Positions 26,801 through 37,215 of a stretch of DNA of 64,000 nucleotides are shown in pieces. The notes beneath the pieces were generated by a model. That model was given only the letters and a program-made list of their open reading frames with translations, searched no databases and was not told where the DNA came from. The position numbers and the translations under genes were made by a program. The DNA lies in NCBI GenBank assembly GCA_016721305.1, contig JADKIH010000012.1, positions 47,928 to 111,927 of the forward strand, read 5' to 3'. How positions within the stretch are numbered: the first letter of the stretch is position 1; every line of letters starts with the position of its first letter. The DNA comes from Bacteroidota bacterium (GTDB lineage Bacteria; Bacteroidota; Bacteroidia; AKYH767-A; 2013-40CM-41-45).

Positions 26801-29616
26801 TTAACAATAACCGATAATAATGGTTGTTCGCAAACATACAATGTGTCACCTGCAATTACCGTCAATCTTCCGATTGCAGACTTCACAACAACAACAGGTC
26901 GTCAGTCTTGTAATCAGATTAATATTCAATTCGTCAATAACTCACAGAATGCAGCAATGTATCAGTGGGACTTCGGCGATGGAACAACTTCTTCACTCGA
27001 AGAACCGTTCCACACATGGTTTGATGCGGGGATTTACGACGTAACACTTACCGTTTACAGTGGTTCATGTGTGAGTACACAATACATGCCTCAATATATT
27101 CGTGTAGATACGGCTCATGCGGAATTCAGTGTAGTGAGAGATCAGAGTTGCCTACCATTCAATGCTACATTTACCGATTTAAGTGTTAATCCGGTTTCAT
27201 GGGCATGGGATTTTGGTGACGGCGATTCGTCGAATGTTCAGAATCCGACTCATTACTATGCTACAGATCCTACTTATCACCCATCTCTATCTATAATCGA
27301 TGTGAATGGTTGTAGGGATACAGCTTCTATCGCCGTCTTCCCATATCTGGAAGCAGACTTTGAAGCAGTTGCAGATTCAGGTTGCTTCCCATTCACTGTT
27401 CAGTTTAACAATCGTTCGCCTTTGATCACCACTGAATGGCATTGGGATTTCGGAGATGGTACTCAATCAACCGACCCATCACCTACTCACGTTTATGCTT
27501 CACCGGGCGCTTATGATGTAACGCTCGTAGTCGGTTCAATTTATACAAATTGTTACGACACGTTGATTCGTCCGACATACATCCACGTCCTTCAGCCGAC
27601 AGCAAACTTCTATAGTACCGACTTGCATTCATGTGCACCTTCATTAGTCAACTTTACTGACCAATCGATCGATGCCGATCAATATTTATGGGACTTCGGT
27701 GACAGCACCACTTCGAGCAATGCAAATCCTTCGCATATCTATAATAGACCGGGTGCGTACACAGTTAGTTTGATTGCAACAAGTAACATGGGTTGTTCAG
27801 ATACATTGACCTTCCCGCAATATATTCAAGTACTCGGACCAATTACAGACTTCACTGCTTCGGCTGTTGAAGGATGTAGTCCGTTTGCCGTAACATTTAC
27901 CGATCATTCTCAAAACGCCGTTAACTGGAGCTGGAATTTCGGTGATGGTTATAACGATAATACAACAAACGCATATCACATATTCGAAGACAGTGGTTCG
28001 TTCACAGTTTCTCTTGTAACGCAAGACACGGCCGGCTGTACTTCTTACTTCGAATTGCCGCAGCAAGTAATTATTCATCCTAGTCCGGATGCAGCATTTA
28101 TTGCAAGTAGCATTACCGGTTGTCAGCCTTTAACAGCTAATTTCACGAATCAGTCGACAGGTCATACCAGCAACTTATGGAACTTTGGCGACAATCAGAT
28201 ATCGAATGCATCAGATCCCGTACATACATATACGGCTCCCGGTAGTTACCGAGTAAATCTGACTGTCGGAAACAACTTCGGTTGTACCGACACAGCCAGC
28301 TTACCGCAGCCTATTAGGTGCGCGCCACTCCGGTTCCGGATGTGGCAGTGACCGATTGCGTAGGTTGTACTCCGTTCCATGTTATTTTTGTCAATAATAC
28401 CGGCAATACCGATTCAGCAAGTTACTTCTGGGATTTCGGAAACGGCATGACTTCAGCTTCGGCAAATCCGGTGATGGATTTCACGAATCCGGGCTTCTAC
28501 GATGTTACATTGACGGTGACAAATGCAAATGGCTGTTCATCTCAAATGTCGTATCCGGCAATGATTCACGTACTCGACACCATTCCTCCGAATGAATCGA
28601 AAGTGCTGAGCGTTTCCGTTGTGAATGATACACAGGTGAAAATCATCTGGGAAAATAATCCGGCAATCGATTTAGCAGCATACGTTGTTTATCGTAAAGC
28701 AGATTACAGCAATACTTACTCTGTTATTTACACCGATAATAATCCGCAGAATACCAATTACGCGCTGACATCAGAATTCACCGATAGCGGCCTAAACACT
28801 CTGCTTAAGACCTATACGTATAAAGTACAAGCCATCGACATTTGCGGTAAGACCATTCCGCTTGATTCCTGCAAGGCTCATACGACAGTGAATATCTCTT
28901 CACAACGAAGCGGAAATAATATCGCCGTGAATTGGACTCCTTACGGAGGCTGCGATGTAAATACTTATGAATTGTATCGTGCCGAGCCTGATGGTCCGTT
29001 CTCCTATCTCACGACATTACCGGGCGACAAATACGATTATCTCGATTCAACATTCATTTGTCCACTTCCATATCGTTACAAAGTAATGGCGACAGACTTG
29101 TGCGGTTCAACGTACACATCTTATTCAGATACTTCACAAACGATTCCGGTTAACACTCTGGAAAATCAAGTTGTAGACGTTGTTCGCTCTACCGTAGTCG
29201 ACAATCAGTACGTATTGACAGAGTGGAAACAAACAGAAGTACATCCGGAAATGGTTTCTCAGTTTGAGATTTACAGATCTACTGACAATGTAAACTTCCG
29301 CTATCTCACGACTGTGCCACCGGTTCAGACCGATTACATCGACAACGACGTAGACGTTCAGAACACGAATTACTACTACAAAATATTAATCATCAACACT
29401 TGTAATATTGATCAGGATCCAAGTTCCAATACTTCAACCATCGTTCTTAAAGGATCGATGGATGAATCAAGAATGGTTCATTTAGATTGGACACCATATA
29501 AAGGATGGGATCATGGAGTAGATTATTATATTCTTGAAAAGAAAGACGATAACGGCCACTGGCAATTGCTCAAGCAAGTTGACGGTGAAACGAGAGAGTA
29601 CAACTATCAGGAATAA
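23819..29616 (+). CDS. Giant PKD-repeat surface protein (19 PKD, about 4 FN3-like), one frameshift
   Basis: A signal peptide (MKLLFLAGLVLCGIGAQA from M16) is followed by 19 PKD domains, each with a WDFGDG-type motif (variants WDLGNG, WNFGDG, YNFGDG) and roughly 75-90 residues, then about four FN3-like domains (KIIWENNPAIDLAAYVVYRK, AVNWTPYGGCDVNTYELYR). The first frame stops at 28351; restoring one G in AGG near 28316 joins it to the next as PQPIRVRATPVPDV, so this is one protein of about 1930 aa. It is probably a cell-surface adhesin or sugar-binding stalk. It stops inside the last FN3-like domain with no T9SS C-terminal domain, so it is truncated or misassembled at the end. Confidence 0.85.
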
Positions 29617-29645
29617 CGAGAGTTCAACAAATTGAAATAAAAATA

Positions 29646-29677
29646 TCCTCCGCCGCAGATCATTCTGCGACGGAGGA
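29646..29677 (+). terminator. Hairpin after the PKD gene
   Basis: TCCTCCGCCGCAGA pairs with TCTGCGACGGAGGA around a 4-base loop, 30 bases after the stop. No T-tract follows. Confidence 0.65.
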
Positions 29678-29715
29678 CTTCATATTGAGTAAGTCATTAA
29701 CCCCCACACACAGAA

Positions 29716-30132
29716 ATGACGCTTTTTTTGATTTTGCGTTTTGTATACGGTTTTTATTTCCGCTTTCCGCATTTCAGTATACGAAAGTCATCGTTACGAA
29801 CGTGGAAGAGCAAGAATAAAGATCGCATCATCACCTGCACTTTGGAATTAAAAACAAAAAAATGCAGTGACGAATTAATTTTCGAAGAGCTTTGGATTGA
29901 CGAGAAGCTCTACAAATTCAAGCTTACAAAAGACAAATTAAAAACGGCCTACAAATTCCGGAAAAAGGAAGTATTGCGCCTCGATGCCATTTCCGAAATT
30001 CCCGATCATGCTCACTCCTCCACCAAACCAAAAAAAGGCAAGGTGCTTTTGACGTATACTTTTAAAAACAAGAGGAGACATTTGAGTATTAATAAGTTTA
30101 CGGATAAGTTTCAACTTCCCGGAATCGCTTAG
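29716..30132 (+). CDS. Hypothetical protein
   Basis: The 138-aa protein has a hydrophobic N-terminus (MTLFLILRFVYGFYFRF) that may be a membrane anchor or signal. The rest is highly basic (KKGKVLLTYTFKNKRRHLSI) with alternating strands. No family recognised. It lies between the PKD gene terminator and the histidine kinase. Confidence 0.45.
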   Translation: MTLFLILRFVYGFYFRFPHFSIRKSSLRTWKSKNKDRIITCTLELKTKKCSDELIFEELWIDEKLYKFKLTKDKLKTAYKFRKKEVLRLDAISEIPDHAHSSTKPKKGKVLLTYTFKNKRRHLSINKFTDKFQLPGIA

Positions 30133-30324
30133 TCAATTCAAAATTCTAAATTCAGAATTCAGAAGCTTTGAAGCTAATTCATTGCTCCATTTCTCGTGGG
30201 CCTCGTGAACTCGTGGTAAAATTCACCACAAGAACACAAGTGCCACAAGGAATCACGAGAGTTTCGCAATTTTTTATACTTTTATAGGCTAACATCCCGT
30301 ACCCCGCAACTCGCAACTCGCTCC
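30133..30324. repeat. Mixed short repeats before the kinase gene
   Basis: AATTCTAAATTCAGAATTC words, then a GTGGTAAAATTCACCAC inverted repeat at about 30212-30228, then two GCAACTC heptamers that end at 30320, four bases before the kinase start. Confidence 0.6.
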
Positions 30325-31293
30325 TTGAAACGCTCCCTACTCCTCCTCTACATCCTTGCCTTCTACATCCTTTTTCAGTTTTGTTGGTGGTCGTATTTAC
30401 TTGTTTCGTTAAATGATGAAGTACTGAAGCACCGTATCGAAAACGTTTCACTACAACACATATCTGATGAAGCAAAAGCTTTGCAAACACAACAGCTGAC
30501 GGATAAAATCACTCAAAAGCGGTGGATGGTTCTCGGAGAAGGAATGGTATTTCTTGCCTTACTATCGTGGGGAACATTTGTGATGGTGCGTGCTTATCGT
30601 AAAGAGATGGCACTTGCCCGGCAGCAAAAGAATTTCTTGCTTTCGATCACGCATGAATTTAAATCGCCGCTAGCATCGATAAAGCTTTACCTGCAAACAT
30701 TATTGCGTCATGATCTCGATAAGCAGAAAGAAAAATCGTTTATCAATTCCGCCATATCCGATACTGAGCGACTGAATACTCTTGTAGAAAACGCCTTAAT
30801 GGCAAACCTGATCGACTACAACGGCTATGCATTTTCGAAGGAAGATGTAAACATTTCCGCCATGGCACGATTGCTCATTCAGAAATTTCAGCAAGTACCC
30901 GATCACGCGCACATCAATTCCGACATTGAAGAAGGTTTGTATGTTAATGCCGACAAAAACGGAATTTCAATCCTGCTGAATAATTTGCTCGAGAATGGCT
31001 GGAAATATTCTCCGAAAGGAAAAGACCTCGAAGTCAAACTCTGGCAAGAAAATAAATTCGTTTACATCACCGTAGCCGATCATGGCGTAGGAGTTCCTGA
31101 AAAAGAAAAGGAAAAAATCTTCACCAAATTCTACCGCATCGGCAACGAAGAAACCCGCAAGACCAAAGGCACCGGCCTCGGCCTGTTCATCGTCCGCTAC
31201 ATCGTCGAAGAGCACGACGGGAAAATTACGATTGAGGACAATGTTCCGTCTGGAGCTATTTTCAAAGTCCGCTTTCCGTTATTAAGCAAGTAA
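30325..31293 (+). CDS. Sensor histidine kinase
   Basis: The 322-aa kinase has two membrane segments (residues 5-27 and 71-90) framing a short periplasmic loop, then a HisKA domain with the H-box SITHEFKSPLASIKLY (His about residue 111), and a HATPase domain with N-box LLNNLLENGWKYSP, G1 DHGVGVPEKE, F-box FTKFYRIG and G2 GTGLGLFIV. There is no HAMP or PAS domain. The first codon is TTG directly after heptamer repeats; it gives a natural basic-hydrophobic N-terminus. No response regulator is adjacent. The closest one, at 21045, is 9 kb away. Confidence 0.92.
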   Translation: MKRSLLLLYILAFYILFQFCWWSYLLVSLNDEVLKHRIENVSLQHISDEAKALQTQQLTDKITQKRWMVLGEGMVFLALLSWGTFVMVRAYRKEMALARQQKNFLLSITHEFKSPLASIKLYLQTLLRHDLDKQKEKSFINSAISDTERLNTLVENALMANLIDYNGYAFSKEDVNISAMARLLIQKFQQVPDHAHINSDIEEGLYVNADKNGISILLNNLLENGWKYSPKGKDLEVKLWQENKFVYITVADHGVGVPEKEKEKIFTKFYRIGNEETRKTKGTGLGLFIVRYIVEEHDGKITIEDNVPSGAIFKVRFPLLSK

Positions 31294-31294
31294 T

Positions 31295-31355
31295 CTTAGT
31301 GTCTTAGTGTCTTAGTGGTAAAAAAAAATAACCACTAAGACACTAAGGCACTAAG
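31295..31355 (+). terminator. CACTAAG inverted arrays acting as a hairpin
   Basis: Three 8-bp words (CTTAGTGT) at 31295-31319 face three inverse words (CACTAAGA) at 31331-31355, with an A-rich loop. A near-perfect 25-bp stem directly after the kinase stop; plausible terminator, though the T-tract is poor. Built from tandem words like the other arrays. Confidence 0.7.
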
Positions 31356-31440
31356 ACTCCTGAATAAAATCCAAGCCTTTTCCCTCTACCCACCCGCCCA
31401 ATATTCAATCTTCAATCTTCAATATATACTGAACAAACCC

Positions 31441-31448
31441 TACCTTTG
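31441..31448 (+). promoter_or_regulatory. -7 box of gpmI
   Basis: TACCTTTG ends five bases before the gpmI ATG. This implies a leaderless or near-leaderless mRNA, as is common for Bacteroidota. Confidence 0.5.
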
Positions 31449-31453
31449 CCCCC

Positions 31454-32977
31454 ATGAACAACAAGAAAGTCGTTTTAATCATCATGGATGGCTGGGGACA
31501 TGGTCCGAAGACGCCGGCTAATGCAATTTTCATGGCGAAAACGCCATTTATTTCTTCGCTTTATCCAACTTATCCGAATGCCGAGCTCCGTACGAGTGGC
31601 GAAGATGTTGGACTTCCCGATGGACAAATGGGAAATTCCGAAGTTGGTCACCTGAATATCGGTGCCGGTCGGGTGGTTTACCAGGACTTGGTCAAAATCA
31701 ATCTCGCTGTTCGCGATGGTTCTCTGCACAAACAACAAGTCATTCTCGATACGCTCGACTACTGCAAGAAGAACAAAAAGAAATTACACCTCATCGGACT
31801 TGTTTCCGATGGTGGCGTTCACTCGCACATCAATCACCTGATGGCCTTGTGTGATATCGCCAAAGAAAATAATGTGAACGATGTTTTCATTCACGCTTTC
31901 ACCGACGGTCGCGATACGGATCCGAAAAGCGGTCATGGCTTTTTAGAGACGCTGGAAAATCATTTGAAAACTTCAACGGGAAAAATTGCTTCTGTTGTCG
32001 GTCGCTACTATGCAATGGATCGTGACAAACGCTGGGAACGTGTTCGCTTAGCTTATGACTTACTCGTTCATGGAATCGGACATAAATCAACTTCCGCTTT
32101 GAAAGCAGTAGAAGCTTCGTATGCAGAAAATGTAACCGACGAATTTATCAAGCCAATTGTTATCACAGGCAATGATGGCAGTCCGCTTGCGACAATCGAC
32201 AGCGACGATGCAGTGATTTGCTTCAACTTCCGAACAGACCGTTGTCGTGAAATTACACAAGTTCTCACTCAACAGGATTTCCACGAGCAGAATATGTCGA
32301 ACTTGCGTTTGAAATATGTGACAATGACAAATTACGACGACACATTCAAAAACGTCGACGTGATTTACGATAAAGACAATCTAGTTCAAACACTCGGAGA
32401 AGTTTTATCATCAAATGGCAAAACTCAAATCCGTATTGCAGAGACAGAAAAATATCCGCACGTAACTTTCTTCTTCAGTGGCGGTCGTGAGCAAGTTTTC
32501 GAAGGTGAGTCGCGCATCATGATCCCATCACCGAAAGTTGCCACCTACGATTTACAACCCGAAATGAGTGCAGCCCTAGTTACCGATGCGATTTGCGAAA
32601 AATTGAAAGAAGGAAAAACCGATTTCGTTTGTCTCAACTTTGCAAACACCGACATGGTCGGACACACCGGCGTTTTCAGTGCTGTCGTGAAAGCTGTTGA
32701 AACAGTAGACGGTTGTGTGAAACGCGTTGTAGAAACAGGTCTGGCAAACGGCTATTCGTTCCTCATCACCGCCGATCACGGAAATGCCGATTATATGATC
32801 AATGAAGATGGCAGCCCGAATACGGCGCATACGACGAATCCCGTTCCCCTCTTCCTCATCGACGCCGATCATAAAAAACTGGCCAACGGCCGCCTGAGCG
32901 ACCTGTCGCCTACCATCCTGAAATTGATGGACATCCCAATTCCGGCTGAAATGACGGGGAAAATTCTCGCTTCCTAG
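31454..32977 (+). CDS. gpmI: 2,3-bisphosphoglycerate-independent phosphoglycerate mutase
   Basis: A glycolytic enzyme, 507 aa, that interconverts 3- and 2-phosphoglycerate using two Mn ions. Alkaline-phosphatase-type motifs: IIMDGWGHG (metal-binding Asp), GNSEVGHLNIGAGRVVYQD (catalytic Ser), HAFTDGRDTDP, MDRDKRWERV, NFANTDMVGHTG and ITADHGNADYM. No cofactor-dependent relative is present in the window. Complete and ordinary. Confidence 0.97.
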   Translation: MNNKKVVLIIMDGWGHGPKTPANAIFMAKTPFISSLYPTYPNAELRTSGEDVGLPDGQMGNSEVGHLNIGAGRVVYQDLVKINLAVRDGSLHKQQVILDTLDYCKKNKKKLHLIGLVSDGGVHSHINHLMALCDIAKENNVNDVFIHAFTDGRDTDPKSGHGFLETLENHLKTSTGKIASVVGRYYAMDRDKRWERVRLAYDLLVHGIGHKSTSALKAVEASYAENVTDEFIKPIVITGNDGSPLATIDSDDAVICFNFRTDRCREITQVLTQQDFHEQNMSNLRLKYVTMTNYDDTFKNVDVIYDKDNLVQTLGEVLSSNGKTQIRIAETEKYPHVTFFFSGGREQVFEGESRIMIPSPKVATYDLQPEMSAALVTDAICEKLKEGKTDFVCLNFANTDMVGHTGVFSAVVKAVETVDGCVKRVVETGLANGYSFLITADHGNADYMINEDGSPNTAHTTNPVPLFLIDADHKKLANGRLSDLSPTILKLMDIPIPAEMTGKILAS

Positions 32978-33037
32978 CTTTTAAAACAACATTTCTTTCT
33001 ACCTTCAACCTCCCAATCGATAATCAGAAAACCATTC

Positions 33038-34398
33038 ATGGAAACTATTCAACAGTATATCAAAACCAACGAAAAAGATTTCTCGACGAGCTGATTGATC
33101 TTTTAAAAATTCCATCAATCAGTGCCGACAGCAAATATGCAGGCGATGTTGCGCGTGCAGCTGAATTCATTAAAGAAAAATTAATCGCAGCCGGAGCCGA
33201 CAAAGTAGAAGTTTGTCCGACAAAAGGCCATCCGATTATTTACGGAGAAAAAATGATTGACCCGAAATTACCGACGGTAATTGTTTACGGTCACTACGAC
33301 GTACAGCCGGTAGATCCCCTCAACTTGTGGGATAATCCTCCGTTCGAGCCTGTCATTAAAGACGGCAAAATTTATGCTCGAGGTGCTTGCGACGACAAAG
33401 GTCAGGTTTACATGCACGTAAAAGCATTTGAGCTGATGATGAAAACAAATTCACTTGCATGTAACGTACGTTTCATGATTGAAGGTGAAGAAGAAGTTGG
33501 ATCAAACAATCTCGGTACATGGGTAAAAGAAAATAAACACCGCCTCAAAGGTGATGTGATCTTGATTTCCGATACATCAATTATCGCAAATGATATTCCG
33601 TCGATCGAAGCCGGTCTCCGCGGATTGAGCTACGTTGAAGTAGAAGTAACAGGACCAAATCGTGATCTTCACTCCGGAGTTTACGGTGGAGCCGTTGGCA
33701 ATCCGATTCAGGTATTGTGCAAGATGATTGATTCGTTGAAAGACGAAAACAATCACATCACGATTCCGGGATTCTACGATCAGGTATTAGAACTTTCAAA
33801 AGAAGAAAGAGCCGAACTCAATAAAACGCCATTCAGTCTTGATGAATATAAGAAAGATCTGAAAGTAGATGATGTAATGGGCGAAGCAGGTTACACAACA
33901 CTCGAGCGCACAGGAATTCGTCCGACATTGGAGTTGAACGGAATCTGGGGCGGTTACACAGGCGAAGGTTCAAAGACCGTTCTTCCATCAAAAGCATTTG
34001 CAAAAATCAGCATGCGTTTGGTTCCGAATCAGACTACCGATAATATCACGAAAATATTCAGTGATCATTTCAAAAAGATTGCTCCGAAATCAGTGAAAGT
34101 AGAGGTTCGTCCGCATCACGGTGGCGAACCAGTTGTTACTCCGACTGATTCTGTTGCTTACAAAGCTGCAGCAAAAGCCATCGAAACTACATTCGGCAAA
34201 AAGCCAATTCCAACACGCGGCGGCGGAAGTATTCCAATCGTTGCTCTCTTCGAAAAAGAATTAGGCTTAAAATCCGTCCTCATGGGCTTCGGTCTCGACA
34301 GCGATTTGATCCACTCACCAAACGAGCACTACGGTATTTTCAATTACATGAAAGGGATTGAGACGATACCGGTGTTTTTCGGAATTTCGCGGAGATGA
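33038..34398 (+). CDS. M20-family dipeptidase, one frameshift near the start
   Basis: A zinc-dependent exo/dipeptidase of the M20 group. ATG 33038 begins METIQQYIKTNEK and then stops early. Adding one A to the A5 run at 33072-33076 gives EKRFLDELIDLLKIPSISAD and continues to the stop, about 453 aa, the normal length. Zinc motifs: VIVYGHYDVQP, GACDDKGQVYMH, EGEEEVGSNN, and SDTSIIANDIPSIEAGLRGL; the lid domain and the C-terminal H (SDLIHSPNEHYG) follow. No signal peptide, so cytoplasmic. Confidence 0.92.
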
Positions 34399-34399
34399 G

Positions 34400-34830
34400 T
34401 AAGTGATTCGATTAGCTGATTAGCTGATTAGCTAATTTAGTCGAAACAAAAACAACCAGGCCAACTAACGGAAACGTAAGTTGGCCTGATTGTTTTAGAA
34501 CCTGACAGCCGAAAATAATCCAACCGCCCATCAGCTAATCAGCTAATCAGCTAATCAGCTAATTTAGTCGAAACAAATACAACCAGGCCAACTAACGGAA
34601 ACGCTAGTTGGCCTGATTGTTTTAGAATCCGACAGCCGAAAATAATCCAACCCGCCCATCAGCTAATCAGCTAATTCGCTAATCAGCAAATCAGCTAATC
34701 AGCTAATTTAGTCGAAACAAAAACAACCAGGCCAACTAACGGAAACGTAAGTTGGCCTGATTGTTTTAGAACCCAACAGCCGAAAATAAACCAAGCCCCC
34801 CATTAGCTAATCAGCTAATTCGCTAATCAG
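34400..34830. repeat. Triplicated terminator unit with AGCTAATC arrays
   Basis: Three tandem copies of a unit (spacing 127 then 144 bp). Each has an array of 8-bp words AGCTAATC, then TTAGTCGAAACAAA, a hairpin AGGCCAACT..AGTTGGCCT and TTGTTTTAGAA. The hairpins are at 34458-34487, 34585-34614 and 34729-34758. The arms differ by one or two bases between copies, so the duplication is not very recent. The genes on both sides converge here, so it works as a terminator block. Confidence 0.95.
34458..34496 (+). terminator. First of three bidirectional terminators
   Basis: AGGCCAACT pairs with AGTTGGCCT across a 12-base loop and is followed by GATTGTTTT. A-rich sequence on the left also serves the minus strand. 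Confidence 0.8.
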
Positions 34831-35709
34831 CTAATTCTTCCTCCTCTGGTTGATAAGGTACACCCCCGCAATAATCACCACAAACCCCACATAATGCAAC
34901 ACCTCAGGTTTCTCGCCGTCGAAAAGGCCCCAGATGAGGGCGACGATGGGGATGAGGTAGGTGACTGATGATGCAACGAGTGCTCCTCCTACTCTGATGA
35001 GTCGGTTAAAAAGAACGGTGGAAATTGTTGTTCCGAAAATAGCGAGAACTACAATGCACATCAGACTGAAAGCCGAGCCTTCGGTGTTTTGTGTTCGGAC
35101 CACGAAGTCGGTGCTGAATAAATAAATTCCCATCGGTATGCCGACGAAGAGCAATGTCATTCCTGTATTCGTAATGGGATCGATGCTTAGTAAATGCGTG
35201 CGAATGGTGTTTACGCTAAGTCCATAGCAGACTGTAGCCAGCACAACGAGCAGAGCATAAGGCGATACATCGCCGATTCCTCCGCTTCCACCGAGGATGA
35301 AAAGTATGGCGCCGATTAATCCGATCACAAGTCCCGCAAATTTCTGACGATCGCCTTTCATATTGAAAAACATCAGTCCGAGAGTAAATGTAAAAACCGG
35401 TGTGAGAGAGTTGATCATTCCTGCGAGTGCAGAACTGATATGCGTTTCGGCAAGCGGAAAAAGTATGGAAGGAATTCCACTGCCCATGTAGCCGGCGAGA
35501 ATCAGCCATTTCCATTTCGCTTTTTCAATCGTACGAATTTTATTGTAGATAAAAGGAAGCAGACTTAAAACAGCAGTCAGCATTCGAATAGCACCAATCT
35601 GATACGGAGTGTAAACTTCCAATCCACGTTTCATCAGAATGAAAGAACTTCCCCAGATAACAGCTAACAGAAAAAGTAGAATATAGGCTGTCCGGCGTTC
35701 ACCGCTCAT
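34831..35709 (-). CDS. EamA/DMT-family transporter
   Basis: The 292-aa membrane protein has ten hydrophobic segments in two EamA halves (AVIWGSSFILMKRGLEVYTP and AGMINSLTPVFTFTLGLMFF in the first; CIVVLAIFGTTISTVLFNRL and VTYLIPIVALIWGLFDGEKP in the second). The family exports metabolites or drugs; the substrate is not predictable. It overlaps the helicase gene upstream by four bases (ATGA), so is translationally coupled. Confidence 0.9.
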   Translation of the reverse strand: MSGERRTAYILLFLLAVIWGSSFILMKRGLEVYTPYQIGAIRMLTAVLSLLPFIYNKIRTIEKAKWKWLILAGYMGSGIPSILFPLAETHISSALAGMINSLTPVFTFTLGLMFFNMKGDRQKFAGLVIGLIGAILFILGGSGGIGDVSPYALLVVLATVCYGLSVNTIRTHLLSIDPITNTGMTLLFVGIPMGIYLFSTDFVVRTQNTEGSAFSLMCIVVLAIFGTTISTVLFNRLIRVGGALVASSVTYLIPIVALIWGLFDGEKPEVLHYVGFVVIIAGVYLINQRRKN

Positions 35710-36968
35710 TTTTTCTTTTCCTTTCTCTTCTTCTCATGGAAAGCGCCTTTAAATTCAGGATCCTCGCGACGACGTTGTTCGTCGATATCACGAAGCATCG
35801 ACTGACGCTCTTCGTAAGGTGTTTCGGTAATTTCTACTTCTTCCGGAAAATCTTCGACAGGAATTTTATTACCGATCAGCTTCTGTATTTTCTTTAAATG
35901 ATATTCATCGCCCGGAGCAACAAATGTAATGGAGTCGCCCGTACGCAACGCACGACCGGTACGACCGATGCGATGCACATAATCTTCGTAAATAAGCGGC
36001 ACTTCAAAATTGATCACGTGCGATACACCTTCGATATCGATTCCGCGAGCTGCTACATCGGTAGCAACGAGGAAACGCAAAGGCTCATCACGGAACATAC
36101 GAATCGCATTCATTCTCGTGTTGTGATCTTTGTTACCATGTAAAACACGAACCATTTCAGATCCGTATTTACGTTCGAGATATTTAGAAATATTTGTTGC
36201 TGTTGCTTTCGTTTTGCAAAAGATCATCACCTTTCGGAGCATTTCACTTTTCAGCAAGTAATCGAGCAGATTGATTTTGGTTCGCATATTAGGAACCATA
36301 TATACAATTTGCGAAACCGTTTTCACCGTCTTCATTTCCGGCGACACGCGGATTTCTATTGGCGCTTCGAGAAAGTCTTCCGAAATCGTTTTCACTTTTT
36401 CACTCCACGTCGCACTGAAAAGCAGATTCTGTTTCTTCGCCGGCATTACAGCAAGAATGCGATCAATCTGATGTTTGAAGCCCATATCGAGCAAGCGCTC
36501 GGCTTCATCCATCACAAACATTTGAATCGCCTTCAGATTCAGAAAACCCGGCAGATACATATCCATTAGTCGGCCCGGCGTAGCGACAACGATATCGACA
36601 CCTTCGGCCAAAGCATCCTTCTGAGTCTTCGTTCCCGTACCGCCAACAAGCGCCACATAACGCAAGTCAGTATACTTCGAAAACATTTTGATGTGATCCA
36701 CTACCTGCATTGCCAGCTCACGAGCAGGCACAACGATAAGCGCACGCGGATCAGTTCCCTGTGCGTATTTGATCTTCATCAGCATCGGCAACAGATAAGC
36801 AGCCGTCTTGCCTGTACCCGTCTGCGCAATCCCCAACACATCATGTCCGCCCAGTACCAACGGAATAGCCTTTTCCTGAATTTCAGTAGGCATAGTAAAG
36901 CCGGCATCTTCGATAGCACTCCAAAGCTGCTTATTTAATTTAAAATCGCGGAAGGTGGGGGTGGGCAT
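35706..36968 (-). CDS. DEAD-box-family RNA helicase with DEAE in motif II
   Basis: The 420-aa helicase unwinds RNA, in ribosome assembly or mRNA decay. Motifs in order: Q-motif PTEIQEKAIPLVLGGHDVL, motif I AQTGTGKTAAYLLPM, Ia PARELAMQ (usually PTRELA), motif II DEAE (MDEAERLLDMGF), motif III FSATW, then RVLHGN, VATDVAARGIDIE and HRIGRTGRALR. Motif II is normally DEAD; here the last residue is Glu (codon GAG). A basic tail (EKKRKEKKK) ends the protein. Co-transcribed with the EamA transporter. Confidence 0.92.
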   Translation of the reverse strand: MPTPTFRDFKLNKQLWSAIEDAGFTMPTEIQEKAIPLVLGGHDVLGIAQTGTGKTAAYLLPMLMKIKYAQGTDPRALIVVPARELAMQVVDHIKMFSKYTDLRYVALVGGTGTKTQKDALAEGVDIVVATPGRLMDMYLPGFLNLKAIQMFVMDEAERLLDMGFKHQIDRILAVMPAKKQNLLFSATWSEKVKTISEDFLEAPIEIRVSPEMKTVKTVSQIVYMVPNMRTKINLLDYLLKSEMLRKVMIFCKTKATATNISKYLERKYGSEMVRVLHGNKDHNTRMNAIRMFRDEPLRFLVATDVAARGIDIEGVSHVINFEVPLIYEDYVHRIGRTGRALRTGDSITFVAPGDEYHLKKIQKLIGNKIPVEDFPEEVEITETPYEERQSMLRDIDEQRRREDPEFKGAFHEKKRKEKKK

Positions 36969-36984
36969 GGGGTAAAGATACAGC

Positions 36985-37130
36985 CCAATTAGCTAATTAG
37001 CTAATTAGCTGATTAGCTGATTTCCGTTATCATAGCTGACTTCAAAAGGCATGACGTCAATTGGTTTTCAATCAGGACGCTTTTAGAAAGACAAATTGTA
37101 GACGGCCCATTAGCTAATTAGCTAATCTAA
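36985..37130. repeat. AGCTAATT words
   Basis: AATTAGCTAATTAGCTAATTA at 36986-37025 and a second, shorter group at about 37108-37125, the same word as the triplicated block at 34.4-34.8 kb. Confidence 0.8.
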
Positions 37131-37160
37131 AAAGTAAGGACAGTGCTATAGTAAGAAAAA

Positions 37161-37186
37161 AAGTCCCGCAGTTACCCACGGGACTT
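37161..37186 (-). terminator. Terminator of the M13 peptidase gene
   Basis: AAGTCCCG pairs with CGGGACTT; on the minus strand it runs into a T-rich stretch. Confidence 0.85.
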
Positions 37187-37215
37187 CTATAAACAAAGGA
37201 TTATTTAAATAAACA

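Noticed and set aside
21045..31293. Response regulator 21045 and histidine kinase 30325 as a two-component pair
   Set aside because: They are 9 kb apart with unrelated genes between; pairing cannot be supported.
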